Shown here piece by piece: positions 43,243 through 54,926 of a stretch of DNA of 64,000 nt. Both the position numbers and the translations under genes were made by a program. The stretch is from assembly GCA_028685185.1 (NCBI GenBank), contig JAQUEK010000002.1:118520-182519 (forward strand). Direction: 5' to 3'. Each line of letters opens with the position of its first letter. Within the stretch, counting starts at the first letter, position 1. Under the pieces are notes generated by a model, which saw nothing but the letters and a program-made list of their open reading frames with translations, was not told the origin of the DNA and searched no databases. The stretch comes from Candidatus Altimarinota bacterium. Lineage in GTDB: Bacteria; Patescibacteriota; Gracilibacteria; BD1-5; UBA2023.

Positions 43243-43244
43243 AA

Positions 43245-43257
43245 CTCCCGGAAGGAG
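43245..43257 (+). promoter_or_regulatory. Leader hairpin copy 2
   Basis: ACTCC-CGGAA-GGAGT followed by CCAAAAAATA, 43 nt before the start of cassette gene 3. Confidence 0.6.
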
Positions 43258-43299
43258 TCCAAAAAATAATTGGGAGTATACCCAAAATTGGAGAATTAT

Positions 43300-43653
43300 A
43301 TGGTTACTCAAAGCATTCTAGCAAAATTCCTGATAATCCAAGACCTTTTGTTTTATACTGTATTTTTAGCAAATGGTTATTTACCGAAAAAAACAAATGG
43401 CAAGTTTTTGTTTAATGCGTTTACGACATATTTTTGTTATTGCATGTTTTTACTTAATGCTGCTGTGCTTTGCATAAATATAGATGTTTTTAAGATACAG
43501 ATGCAGAATATGACAGATAGATTGGTTATCATGTTTACTGCAGTGATATTTTATGCGGTGATTGTGCCGATCATAGTATCGATTATCGCTTACTTAATGG
43601 GTAGATTAATCCGATATGTTGTAAATTTCTTCCGATCCGAGACAAGAGTCTGA
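43300..43653 (+). CDS. Membrane protein (117 aa), cassette gene 3, ends at UGA
   Basis: Three or four hydrophobic segments (LIIQDLLFYTVFLANGYL; FNAFTTYFCYCMFLLNAAVL; VIFYAVIVPIIVSIIAYL), basic end FFRSETRV. Shine-Dalgarno TTGGAGA upstream of ATG. The frame reaches TGA at 43651-43653; 20 nt later a strong terminator follows. Read in code 25 it would run on through the terminator to TAA about 44 codons later. I therefore report the standard-code end. All Gly codons are GGN. Confidence 0.65.
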   Translation: MVTQSILAKFLIIQDLLFYTVFLANGYLPKKTNGKFLFNAFTTYFCYCMFLLNAAVLCINIDVFKIQMQNMTDRLVIMFTAVIFYAVIVPIIVSIIAYLMGRLIRYVVNFFRSETRV

Positions 43654-43673
43654 AATAAAGCTTTATTAAGGTT

Positions 43674-43702
43674 AAAGGCTCAGCTTGCGCTGAGCCTTTT
43701 TC
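43674..43702 (+). terminator. Terminator of the cassette
   Basis: AAAGGCTCAGC, loop TTGC, GCTGAGCCTTTTT; perfect 11-bp stem. Confidence 0.92.
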
Positions 43703-43755
43703 TGTGGTTGGGAGATGATTTTTCCCAAAAACATTTGCATTTTTCTGAAAAATAT

Positions 43756-43796
43756 ATAACCTATACCTGAGGTTATGGTTTATTATAAATTATAAT
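43756..43796 (+). promoter_or_regulatory. copA promoter with palindromic operator
   Basis: ATAACCT-N7-AGGTTAT (43756-43776) and TATAAT (43791-43796), 9 nt before the copA ATG. The palindrome sits where metal-responsive MerR/CueR-type regulators bind between -35 and -10; no such regulator gene is in view. Confidence 0.5.
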
Positions 43797-43804
43797 AATT
43801 AATT

Positions 43805-46447
43805 ATGAAAAAAACAAGAATCAGCTTACCGTCAATTCATTGCCAATCATGCATAAAGATGATTGACATGACATTGAATAATTTAGCATGAATAAATGAA
43901 AAAAACTTCAATCTGGATAAGAAAGAGGTTATTCTGAGGTATGATGAGAAAATCATAAGTTCAGCTGAAATAGCAAGTGCGATCGTGACAGATGCTTGAT
44001 ATGAAGCCGAGGTGATAAGCGAAGAGGATGATTGAGATGAATCAGATGATGATGAATCCCACCCCAGCATCGAAGATGAAGCTAAAACTGAGGAAATCAT
44101 AACATCACAGATAGCATGATGATCGCAAGTTGCAACATTGAACATAGAATGAATGCATTGTACAAGCTGTGCTGGCCTTATCGAGAAATCCTTAAAGAAG
44201 GTTTCCTGAGTCGATGAGGTGAATGTGAATTTCGCATCAGAGAAAGCAAGGATAAAATTCGATTCTACAAAAGTGAATGTGAATGATATTGAAATGGCAA
44301 TTGAAAAAGCATGATATTGAGCTACATTGCAGGTAAAATGAGAAAATGAGATAGACAAAAGAAAAAAAGAGACCAAGTATTGGCTGAGCAAGATAATCTG
44401 GTGAATCATATTAACTCTTCCTATGGCATTTTTCATGGTATATGATTTTGTGCCAAATCTTCCTTTTGAAAGTAAAATCATGCCGATATCCGCATTGATA
44501 TCGCTTATATTGACCACACCTGTATTATTTGTGATCTGAAGAGATTATTTCGGATGAGCAATTTCAGCACTTAAGATGAAGACATTCAACATGTTTTCCC
44601 TTATTTCCATATGAACAATAGTAGCATACGTCTTCAGTATCTACAGTTATGTGACATACATAAATGAAACATGATCTATAATAGGTTTGAATTGAATGAA
44701 AATTCCGAACATATATTTCGAAGTCGCATCGTTCCTTATAGTTTTCGTCTCCATCTGAAAATATCTTGAAGCGAAAGCTAAAGGTAAGACATCCGAAGCT
44801 ATTGAAAAGCTTATGTGACTGGCACCAAAGACAGCAAAAGTCAAAAGATGACAGGAAATCATAGATATATCCATTGATGAAGTCATGAACTGAGACATAA
44901 TAATCGTAAGGCCTTGAGAAAAGGTTCCTGTTGATTGAGAGATAGTGGTCTGATATTCAAGCATCGATGAATCCATGCTTACATGAGAAAGTATGCCAGT
45001 CGAGAAAAAAATATGATCAAAGGTGTTAGCATGAACCATAAATAAGGTATGAAGCTTTGAATTCATTACTACAAAAGTATGAGAAGAAACAGCCTTGTCA
45101 CAGATAATAAAGCTTATCGAAGAGGCTCAATGATCAAAAGCGCCTATCCAATGATTCGCAGATAAGATTTCTGCAGTATTTGTTCCTGTTGTCATAATAA
45201 TCGCCATCATAACATTCCTTGTTTGGTATTTCTTGCTATGAGCAAGCTTTGCAGCATCTCTCCTATATTTTTCTGCAGTGATAGTCATTGCCTGTCCTTG
45301 TGCGCTTTGACTTGCAACTCCGACAGCCATAATGGTATGAACAGGTAAGTGAGCCCAGAATTGAATATTAATAAAATGATGAGAACCTCTTGAGACTGCC
45401 TGTACGATAAATGCGGTAGTTTTCGATAAGACCTGAACCATAACAGAATGAAAACCAAAGGTTACAGATATCATTGAGACCGGTCTCCTATTAGAGACCG
45501 GTCTAAAGATGCTCGATATTGCAGCATCTTTAGAGCTGAAATCAGAGCATCCTTTGGCAGAAGTGATAGTGAGGCACGGACAGGAAAGCGGTTCAATAGA
45601 GCATATTGTTGAAGGATTTGAAGCAATTCCCGGATGATGAGTAAAATGATCCATAGGATGAAATATTTACTATCTATGAACCAGAAAACTACTCCAAGAT
45701 AATGGTATAAAAATCAATGCGATATCAAAGATAGAGAGTCTTGAACTTGAATGAAAGACAGTGATGCTTCTTGCAAATGCAAGGGAAATAATATGACTTA
45801 TCGCGGTTGCAGATACAATTAAACCGACTTCAACCGAAGCGATTGAAAGGCTTAAGAAAATGTGAATTAAGGTATTCATGATAACATGAGATAATGCCAG
45901 AACCGCAAATGCAATCGCTTCCCAAGTTAACATAGATAATGTGTTAAGCGAAGTATTGCCTGAAAACAAAGCACAAGAGGTGAAAAAACTGCAGATGCTA
46001 TGATACAAGGTAGCGATGGTCTGAGATTGAATAAATGATTCTCCTGCTCTGGTTCAGGCGGATCTTTGAATTGCGATGTGAAGCTGAGCTGATGTAGCTA
46101 TGGAATCAGGATGAATAATAATCATGAGAAATGATTTGAACGATGTGATAACTTCAATCAGATTAAGCAAGGAGACCGTATGAAAAATCAAGCAGAACCT
46201 TTTCTTCTCACTTTTCTATAATGTATTATGAATCCCTGTTGCTGCATGAGTTTTTGCTTCTGTATGATTCATGCTTAAGCCAGAGCTTGCATGACTAGCG
46301 ATGGCATTATCTTCAGTTTCCGTTGTAAGCAATTCCCTACTTCTGAAGAATTTCCATCCTAAGAAGATCAATATAATCTCAAAGATTGCTCCAGTTATAA
46401 TGACTGCTTTCTTTCTATTCATATTTTGGGAATTCTCTCAGTTATAA
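43805..46447 (+). CDS. copA: Copper-translocating P1B-type ATPase
   Basis: 880 aa. Two N-terminal heavy-metal domains with CQSC and CTSC, separated by an acidic linker (EEDDGDESDDDESHPS). Then eight membrane helices with CPCALGLATPTA (Cu+ site), DKTGT phosphorylation site, SEHPLAE and hinge GDGINDSPAL. Exports Cu+ from the cytoplasm using ATP. UGA codes for the Gly of DKTGT. Upstream palindrome suggests metal control. Confidence 0.96.
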
Positions 46448-46549
46448 ATAAACACGATCAGACATATGCAACGAATAATCCGGTAGTGATACATCTTTTA
46501 TCTTAAAGCAAGGTCAAAATATGATTCCGATGAACAGAATCTGCCGAAA

Positions 46550-46831
46550 ATGTTCTATGCAGTAAATGAGATTCCCTCAGATATAATAATTAAAGATTGA
46601 GATTCCAAATCGGATGATAATACCACTGCATTATGATATAATGAAGCATCTATGATGATAAAGGAAAAGCTTGTAAAATGAGTATGATCTGAGATTATAT
46701 GATTATTCTGAATAGATAAGATAAAGATCATATGAATACTGAGTCCTACAAATAAATGGATTGATGATTCATATTTCATCAATCCTGATACTTTCGAAAA
46801 ATTGAAATTGAAAGAAGATATGAAAAGATAA
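46550..46831 (+). CDS. Small hypothetical protein (93 aa)
   Basis: Code-25 frame MFYAVNEIPSDIIIKDGDSK... with nine UGA codons as Gly, ending KLKEDMKR. Alpha/beta, soluble. The upstream in-frame TAG fixes the maximum length. No clear Shine-Dalgarno. Unknown. Confidence 0.55.
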
Positions 46832-46840
46832 TTTCCTAAA

Positions 46841-46873
46841 AATAAGCGTTTCTAAGAAACGCCTATTTTTTTT
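46841..46873 (+). terminator. Terminator
   Basis: GCGTTTC, loop TAA, GAAACGC followed by CTAT and nine Ts. Confidence 0.85.
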
Positions 46874-46889
46874 AGACAAAAAAAAGAAA

Positions 46890-47801
46890 ATGGATAAACT
46901 TTCGAAAAATAATCATATAGAAATGAAAAACATAATTGCTGAGTTCATAAGCAAAAAGACATCATTGCCGAAAATCATAGTGATATATTGACCTACTGCA
47001 AGCGGTAAGACTGCATTGAGCCTAGAAATTGCAAAGATGCTTGATTCGGAAATCATCTGAGCGGATTCGCGTCAGATATATAAGAAGCTTGATATCTGAA
47101 CATGAAAGATCACAAAAGATGAGATGTCAGGAATAAGACATCATATGATTGATATCCTCGATATAGGTCAGAATTATTCGGTATGAGAATATAAGAAAGA
47201 AACGGAGAAGATAATAAATAAGCTTCATGAGGATTGAAAGATGCCTATAATCTGCTGAGGAACCGGACTATATATAGATTCAATAGTATATGAGTTCGAT
47301 ATCCCTAAGATTGAGCCGGACTGGGAATACAGGGAAGATCTTGAAAAGCTCAGAATCGAAAACTGAAATGATTTCCTATGGCAATTATTGAACAGGCTTG
47401 ATCCGGAATATGCGCAGATGCTAGAACCTAACAACTACAGGTACGTAATAAGATGACTGGAGATTTTTGAGAAAAGCTGAAAATCTATGCTAGAACTAAA
47501 ATGAACAAATGAATTGAAATATGATGTATTGTTTTTGACACCATATGATGGTGATAGAGTGAAATTATATGAAAGAATAAACTTGAGAGTGGAAGAGATG
47601 TTCGAAGCAGGATTGGTAGATGAGGTTAAAAAAATACTGGAATCACATACGAAAGATAGCTTCTGACTTAATACCATATGATATAAAGAGATAGCTGAAT
47701 ATCTTGAATGAAACCTTGATCTGGAAACATGCAGAAATCTCGTAAAGCAGCATAATAGGAACTATGCGAAAAGACAGCTTACTTGGTTCAGGAAATATTA
47801 G
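46890..47801 (+). CDS. miaA: tRNA dimethylallyltransferase
   Basis: 303 aa. P-loop IYGPTASGKTALSLEIA (first Gly UGA), DSRQIYKKLDIGTGK, HHMIDILD, and substrate loop CGGTGLYIDSI match MiaA; C-terminal KRQLTWFRKY is the tRNA-binding end. It adds dimethylallyl to A37 of UNN-reading tRNAs. Normal length. Confidence 0.95.
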
Positions 47802-47838
47802 CAGCAATAATAAAATTCAAAAAGAAAGTATAGATTTA

Positions 47839-49020
47839 TTAAAAAACTGTTTTAAGATCCCTAACCGATAATAAAAAATCTAGCAAATGTATAGGCGAAA
47901 CTATTTTTCATATTCTAAAAGATGTTCATGGAGTTTTATATCAATGTGTACACCAATTTACATCAATATAAGTTTCATCTTTTCTTCTTATGGTAAAAAC
48001 CGCATTATAAAATCATCAAGGAATTAGAGATGAAACCTTAAATAATACATTATTTAATTCATTTCAATATCAATATAATGCATTAACAACTTTTCACGAT
48101 TTAAATAATTCTTGAAATTCTTCAACGTTATAATTTGAAGTCTGTACATATCGCTTATTATAAAAGTGTTTTGCTCAATCGAAAGAATATATTAAAAATG
48201 GTCATTCATCTACAATCTGATCTCATATCAATGTCATGAAATCAATATATTTAACAATTACATTGAAATTTTCATTTCAACCGATGAAATGATTTAAAAT
48301 TTGCCCTGTTTTTGATGAAGATGACATAATTTGCTGAATCAAAACTTTATATTGAGTCCAATATTTATTGAAATCAAACCTTAAATCAGGTATTTCTTCC
48401 ATTGTGTTTTTCAATAAATAATTAGCAAAAAATCATAGTTCAGTAACATCTTCTGCTATTCTTACGGATCAATCTATTCAGCTATTATATTTTGTATTGA
48501 ATTTAAGTTTTCTTCATGATTTTGTTTGAAAAATTTCATCTATATATCATCATGTTTCCTTGATTTCAGAAGTTTTATCAAGCGCATTCTTAAGTGTTTC
48601 ACCAGAGTATATCTCTTTATAAAGAATTCATTTTTTTGCAAGATCCAAAACTTTTTGAAAGTCATTGATTCAGATTGAATGAAGATATGCTTTATTAAGA
48701 TACATTGGAATCTGGGTATTATCAAAAATTGATATGATCGGCAAATCATGAATACAACCTTGATCATAATTTTTCGGTATATTTAATATCTTATCAACTC
48801 CAAATGCTTTAATTTTTATCACATCAAAAAGAGCTTGGTTTTTTTCAGCAAGAATAGGTCAATTTGCTGGATTTTCACAATATCTTAGAAGATTATCTAT
48901 GATAAATTTTATACGTATCAAAATATCTTCACAATGAGAAATATTTTTCGAAGATATCATTGAAGCGATTTCATTTCAGAAATTATGATTGTTGGCAGTA
49001 TGTGAATTATCTTTTTCCAT
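47839..49020 (-). CDS. PAS-like sensory protein downstream of pilus ATPase
   Basis: 393 aa, soluble. Around residues 95-200 a PAS-type pattern is visible (ISIFDNTQIPMYLNKAYL ... KETGGYIDEIFQTKSGRKL ... GSVRIAEDVTEL), and a second similar block near the C-terminus (TSNYNVEEFQELF ... FTIRRKDETYIDVNW). Its start overlaps the end of the pilus ATPase by 14 nt (ATGG in the last codons), so the two are translationally coupled. It may regulate the motor in response to a signal. No output domain seen. Confidence 0.65.
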
Positions 49021-51760
49021 GATTTGTATCGGTATTATTAAGTGTCATTTTAACTATATTTAAAACACTAGAAAGCAAAGAGAATATTTCTTTATTTGTG
49101 TTGGTTTTATGTTTTCAAACTAAATTCATAGTGTCAGTGAGCATAGATTCAACATTAGCATTGGAAATATTATCAGGATTTTGATCTGCAACCATTTTTT
49201 CTAATTCACCTAAAGAAAATTCATCAGAAGTTAAGATTTTCTCTTTGATTTTTCATGCATGAATAAAATTAATTGAATCATCTTCTCATCATGAGTAAAT
49301 AGCTCTTATGATTTCATCCTTAGATAAATCTCATTCTAAAATCCTTCTGATTTCTTCAAGCTTCCTTTTTCTCTTTGGAGCTTGTAGACTTCTAGAAACT
49401 CTTAATACCTCTTCTAGAGTTGTCGTATAATCAATAGCTTTCAAAAAACCATCTTCAACCATGGAAGTCATTCAGAATTCACGGGCAAGATCTTCTATTT
49501 CTTTTGCTGTTGCATGATTTATAACAGATTTTTTCAGTGTCTCATTTACACACAATAGCTCATATATTCAAACTCTTCATTTGTATCATGTATAATTACA
49601 ATGATCGCATCATATTCATTTTTTAAATTTAATTTTTTTATCGATAAGCAGTTCATCCAAATCTTCAATCATGACCCTAAAAAATTCAAGGACATCATCT
49701 TTTGGCTTATATTCTTCTTGACACTGAGGACAAATCTTTCTTACAAGCCTCTGGGCAAGTATAGAAACCAAAGTAGACGATAACATAAATGGTTTGATTC
49801 ATAAATCTCAAAGCCTTGTTATAGAAGATGTTGTATCATTTGCATGAAGAGTTGTAAAAAGCAAATGTCAAGTAAGTCAAGCTGCCATAGCAATGGAAGC
49901 AGACTCAGAGTCTCTCATTTCTCAAAACATAATGATATCTGGATCCTGTCTTAAAACAGATTTTAAAGCTTGATTATAAGTAATTCATTGATTTTTCCCT
50001 TCTGATATCTTGACCTGATTAACTCAATCAATTATATATTCGGGAGGATCTTCGGCTGTAATGATATTTATTCATTCCTTATTTAAATGTCCTATCGTAG
50101 AAAATAGTGTTGTTGTTTTTCAACTACCTGTGGGTCAAGATACGATAATGATTCAAGATGACATTGATATGACTTTTTCATATTTCATCATTATATTCTT
50201 ACTCATTCATAACTGTTGAAATGTTTGTACTTGATCATTTTGAATCAAAAGCCTTATTACCATTTTTTCTCAAAATTGGGTAGGTATTATTGATATCCTT
50301 AAATCAACATATTGATTCTTATTTTCATAAAATACCCTTACTCTTTCATCATGTGTAGCGAATGGTTTCCATGCATCAGCAAATTTGAAATAAGTTTTAA
50401 CAGCATTTAACATAGTATTTTTTGCTACTGCAGGCAATTCATTCATCAATTTAAGAACTCAATCAATTCTATATCTTATTTTGATTTTTTTATCAAAAGG
50501 TTCTATATGTATATCTGATGCCCTTTGGTCGATTCAAAGCTTTATGATGTTTACAAATGCATTAATATTATCATTGCCTGAATAATATTTATTACCAATA
50601 TGAAGTATTGGAATTCATTCTACAGTTTCATGTTTGATTTCAGATATCCTATGAATAGAATCTTCAAGCTCTGTTTTTGAATTAAATGAATTGATTATAA
50701 AATTAGTGATTTCTTGTTCAATTGATAATCAAAAAATGATTTTGATTTTATTATTCGGATAAGGTATTCTCTCTTCAGGTTTTTTTCATTCGTTTAAACT
50801 TTTATGTTTTTTTCTTTCAATTTCTTCAAACCTTGCAACCAACATTATTATTAACTCTTTCAAATCATGTCTTTTTGGATCAGATATTAGTATAGTGTAA
50901 GTGATTTCCTTATTTATTTCATTATCAATTTTTCAATAAGGAATAAATTTCAATCTCAATAATTCATCTTTGGTAAAATCGAAAAAAAGCAGAATATCCA
51001 TATATCATGTGTCTGGTTTTATTCTAGACAAAGAATGTTGTTTTGCCAAAGCCCTTGTCAATATCTCAATATTGGTAACTTTTAAATCATTTATTAATAT
51101 ATCTCATATTTTTCTATATGATTTTCTTTGTGTCTGTAAAGTTATATCTAAATTTTCTTGAGAAATCAATCAATTCTCTACTAAGATTTCTCATATTTTT
51201 TTATTTACTTTTCTTTGATAATCGATTGCATTTTTCAATACTTCTTTTGATACATATCATTTACTCAATAAGATATCACCTAAAGCCTTATCTTCCTTAT
51301 AATGGAGACTTAAAACCTCCTTTAGCATATCTTTTGAAATTATGCCTTTTTCTACTAAAATATCTCATAATTTTTTATAAGAATTTTTTTGTATCTGCAG
51401 TGATTTATCAAGATCGTCTTGAGATAAGAATCATTTATGGCAAAGCAGATTTCAAATCGATTTATTATTTGTATTTTGAATTTCTTTTGCTCTTAAAAGA
51501 TCTTCTTGTGAAATATGTCATTCCATCACTAGTATCTCTCAAATAGGAATATCAATTCAAAGTTCTTGTGTGATTTTGATAAACTTATTTGAATCAATAA
51601 ATTGATGTTCAACCAAAATCTGAAGAATAGTTTTTTTAACTCATCTTAAAAAAAGCTCTGATTGGTGGGATAAAGCTTTTCACATACTATCTTCTGAAAT
51701 TACTCATTTATCAATCAGTAATTCTCAAATTCTCATTTTTCTATTAATGCCTTTATGCAT
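49007..51760 (-). CDS. Type IV pilus/type II secretion ATPase (PilB/GspE-like) with tandem MshEN-like repeats
   Basis: 917 aa. The first ~300 residues hold about eight tandem units of about 35 aa of the form K/S-x-IGDILVEKG-x-IS-x3-L-x3-L-x2-Q (examples GDILVEKGIISKDMLKEV, GDILLSKGYVSKEVLKNA, GEILVENGLISQENLDIT). This resembles the MshEN/GspE-N motif that binds c-di-GMP, normally present as one pair. A middle region follows, then the motor: SGPTGSGKTTTLFSTI (Walker A), AEDPPEY Asp box, LRQDPDIIMFGEMRD (Walker B), and LLFTTLHANDT His box, and a CPQC...CDHC zinc site. It should power pilus extension. Confidence 0.9.
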
Positions 51761-51989
51761 TTAAATTTAACGTAATTTACAAAAATATATTTATTATTTT
51801 AATATAGATATATTAAGAATATTATAATTATGTCAACCTATATAATATTATTCAATTGACAGAATAATATTATATATTCAAATATACTTTTATTGAAATT
51901 GAGCCTAAAAAAACATATAAAAACTTGCTCTTTCATTCAGTATTTATAATATATGAAAAATACCAGAGATAAATAACCAACCTAAGCCA

Positions 51990-52376
51990 ATGTCAAAAAC
52001 GTTAAAAATCAGGATATATATAATCACCCTGATAATAATATTCATAACAAGCATAATCTCAGCATTGCTGCTATTTTTCTATATGAACATAGAATCCAAT
52101 ATAAAGGTTTCATATGCTACCATGTGAACCGCTACCTTCCTTAGCATAAGCTCATTTCTGACGCTTATCATATTTTTCTTCAAGAACATATATTACAGAT
52201 GAGATATCTACATAAGGAATCTAAGCTCATCATTGAGGCAATGAGTACTTATGACCTCTTTCATACTTTGAAACATAGTATTTATGGCTACTTGAGTATT
52301 CAGCTATAAGACTTCCCTTCTCCTGTTTTTTGTGATATTTTTCATAGAGCTCATATTTCAGAGCATGTGAGATTAG
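51990..52376 (+). CDS. Membrane protein with four helices (128 aa)
   Basis: MSKTLKIRIYIITLIIIFIT... four hydrophobic segments with basic connectors and an end at MGD. Last 4 nt overlap the stop of the convergent ankyrin gene. No UGA problem; four Gly as UGA. Family unknown. Confidence 0.7.
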
Positions 52377-52867
52377 TTGTTTTCACTGAATTTCTTGTTT
52401 AAAGAAGCGCACATCTGCTTTTTTGAATAGTCCGTACCTATTCATCTCCTTGCAAAATCTTCAGCGCTTAGTCAATTGCTGGTCTTATTGTTTGTAACAT
52501 CCTTAAGACAAAGTATATAGCTTACAAGCGCTGAACTTCAGTTATAGCAAGCATGCATCAATGCAGTTCTTCAGTATTTATCTTGTATATTTATCACTCA
52601 GGTCTTCATTATCTTATCTATTATATCCTCTGTTCATTTTTCCCTTCTTAGAAAAGATACGATTATCTCCTTATTCTTATCACTCAGCTGTGAAGTTCAA
52701 TTCTTGGATTCAACGTTTCTGGAAGGATTCTGAAATACATAATCAAGTCTCTTCCCAACATCTCAAACCACTCAAAGATTCCTTCAGCCTTCTTCTGAAG
52801 CGGTCCTACCTAAGATCTTCTCAATCCGACTAAGCAATCAATCATTTTGCTTTAGTTCTAAAGCCAT
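52373..52867 (-). CDS. Ankyrin-repeat protein (164 aa)
   Basis: The segment INIQDKYGRTALMHACYNGSSALVSYIL is a canonical ankyrin repeat, followed by a second partial one (SNGLSAEDFARR). N-terminal part is charged and disordered-looking (GRTASEEGGRNLG). Ankyrin proteins bind other proteins and are frequent in host-associated bacteria. No signal peptide. Confidence 0.85.
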
Positions 52868-52936
52868 ATTTTTCAGATTAAAAAATATTACACATAAATT
52901 ATGAAATATAATTTTAATAATGTCAAATAGAATTGA

Positions 52937-52976
52937 AAAATACTTAAGCGAATCTTAAATTTGCCTAAGTATTTAA
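52937..52976. terminator. Bidirectional terminator
   Basis: AAATACTTAAGCGAA, loop, TTTGCCTAAGTATTT with two mismatches, between ruvB end and the ankyrin gene start; it ends ruvB. Confidence 0.65.
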
Positions 52977-52988
52977 AAAAAATATTAT

Positions 52989-54005
52989 TTAAATTGTAAG
53001 ATGTCTCTTACCAGCTTCTGTGATCTGCCTTCATCTTGATGTCCTTTCTATGAATCATATCTTCAGAAGATAAGGCTCTATGACATCTTCAATTGTGTCT
53101 TCCTCCTCTCAGATGACAGATGCCAGAGTATGAAGGCCTACAGGTTTTCATGAGAAGTTCATATGAAGCGTTTCAAGTATTTTCCTATCAAGATAATCAA
53201 GTCATAACGAATCGACTCATAATCACTCGAATATCTCCTCTATTCATTTTTCGGTCTCAACATCATATCAGACAACCTTGTAATCTCTTATGATCTTTAC
53301 GAATCTGTTTGCAATTCTCGGTGTTCATCGGCTTTTTTTGGCTATAGCTTCGAATATGCCGTTATTGTTTATTTCAGTGTCAAGTATCCTGAATGATCTT
53401 GAAACTATCTTTGATAGATCATTTGTCTCATAAAAATCTAGCTTCAGGATATTTCAGAACCTATCCCTAAGCGGGCTTGAAAGCATAGAAAGTTTTGTAG
53501 TAGCTCAGATAAGAGTAAATTTCGGGATCTCCATTTTTATCGAAGTTGCTCATGTTCCTGATCAGACCATTATATCTATGGAAAAATCTTCCATCGCTCA
53601 GTAAAGTATTTCCTCTATCTGAGGCTTAAGCCTATGTATCTCATCTATAAAAAGGATATCTCATTCCTGCACTGAAGTCAGTATTGAAACTATATCTGAG
53701 CTCTTATCAATGGCAGGACCTGAAGTATGCTTAAGATTTACTCACATCTCATTCGAGATTATAAGCGAAAGTGTGGTTTTTCCGAGTCATGGAGGTCAGT
53801 AAAGCAGAATATGCTCCAATGGCTCATTTCTTATCTTTGCAGAATCTATAGCGATTTTCAGATGCTTTTTTATTGAATCCTGTCATACATAGTCCTCTAT
53901 ATATTTAGGACGGAGTTTTACATCATTCTGAAAATCTTCAACCTTTTCGTTCGATGATATGATTCTCTCTCATTGATCCTTTTCTTTTGTCGATTTTATA
54001 GCCAT
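52989..54005 (-). CDS. ruvB: Holliday junction DNA helicase RuvB
   Basis: 338 aa. N-terminal LRPKYIEDYVGQDSIKKHL, Walker A GPPGLGKTTLS (UGA at two Gly), Walker B ILFIDEIHRL, sensor LIGATT and the winged-helix end GLHTLASVIGEEEDTIEDVIEPYL...RTSRGRQIT all fit RuvB. Drives branch migration with RuvA. Normal length. Confidence 0.97.
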
Positions 54006-54138
54006 ATATGAATTGTTTTATTTAAATCAGTCTCATTATATTTAATTTATCATATAGCAAAATTTTTTATTAAAGATGACGAATTAATAGCTTTATACAG
54101 CAGTTATATCTATCATTTTACAATTTTGAAAACTTCTG

Positions 54139-54165
54139 TTGATTTTCTGAAAAAATCCATATAAT
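54139..54165 (+). promoter_or_regulatory. Promoter of rplK
   Basis: TTGATT, 15-nt spacer, TATAAT (54160-54165). Downstream, before the ATG, a CCTTCA...TGAAGG hairpin (54189-54214) may be an autoregulatory leader. Confidence 0.6.
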
Positions 54166-54258
54166 GTCCGTGCTTCTAAAAACCAAATCCTTCAGTCTTT
54201 CTCCAGAATGAAGGTATCAAACATAAATTTATATTATTAGTAATTCTTAACAAGCACT

Positions 54259-54696
54259 ATGGCACCAAAAAAGAAACCAAGTAAAGTTGTAAAATTACAA
54301 CTTAAAGCAGGTCAAGCGACTCCAGCTCCTCCGGTCGGTACCGCTCTAGGACCCACTTGAATCCAGATCGCAGAATTCTGTAAACAATTCAATGACGCTA
54401 CAAAAGAAAAATTAGGTACTGTTCTTCCAGTAGTTATCAATATCTATGAAGATAGGACTTTCGATTTCTACACAAAGCAACCACCTATGACTTACCTTAT
54501 AAAGGCTGAGTTAAAATTGGAAAGCGGTTCAAAAGTTCCTCACAAGGAAAAAGTATGACATCTTACAATGGATCAATTAAAAACCATAGCGGAAGCTAAG
54601 ATGGTTGATCTTAACGCAAATGACATAAATCAAGCAATGACTATCGTTGCCGGTTCAGCTCGCTCTATGTGAATTACTTCTGACTTGAAGAAATAA
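54259..54696 (+). CDS. rplK: Ribosomal protein L11
   Basis: 145 aa, normal length. [35 protein letters not shown] is the L11 N-terminal signature, with a UGA in GPTG at a conserved Gly. C-terminal GSARSMGI matches the RNA-binding end. Part of the GTPase centre of the 50S subunit. The usual partner rplA is not next to it. Confidence 0.98.
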
Positions 54697-54705
54697 AACA
54701 CTAGG

Positions 54706-54726
54706 CCCCGTTCACTCGGGGTTTTT
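54706..54726 (+). terminator. Terminator after rplK
   Basis: CCCCG, loop TTCACT, CGGGG then five Ts; ends exactly at the start of tRNA-Glu. Confidence 0.75.
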
Positions 54727-54804
54727 GCTTCCATCGTCTAGCCCGGTCCAGGACGTTGCCCTCTCACGGCGAAAACAGGGGTTCGAATCCCCTTGGAAGT
54801 ACCA
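54727..54804 (+). tRNA. tRNA-Glu (CUC)
   Basis: Acceptor GCTTCCA/TGGAAGT (first pair G-U), anticodon loop CTCTCAC with anticodon CTC, T-arm AGGGG/CCCCT around TTCGAAT, encoded CCA. Its last 20 bases recur 208 bp downstream. Confidence 0.93.
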
Positions 54805-54816
54805 ATGAAATCTAAG

Positions 54817-54842
54817 AAAAACTTCCGCAAGGAAGTTTTTTA
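54817..54842 (+). terminator. Terminator of tRNA-Glu
   Basis: AAAAACTTCC, loop GCAA, GGAAGTTTTTT; perfect stem. Confidence 0.9.
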
Positions 54843-54877
54843 ATTGTTTAAATTTTAGGATTCGAAACCATAGCAAC

Positions 54878-54926
54878 CTCAACGAGGAACAAGTTGAGAT
54901 AATGTGCCTTGAATGGCACATTATCT
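54878..54926 (+). other. Double hairpin inside the tRNA-Glu duplication
   Basis: CTCAAC...GTTGAG (6 bp) followed by AGATAATGTGCC-TTGAAT-GGCACATTATCT (perfect 12 bp). Could be a small structured RNA or recombination arm sites. Confidence 0.5.
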
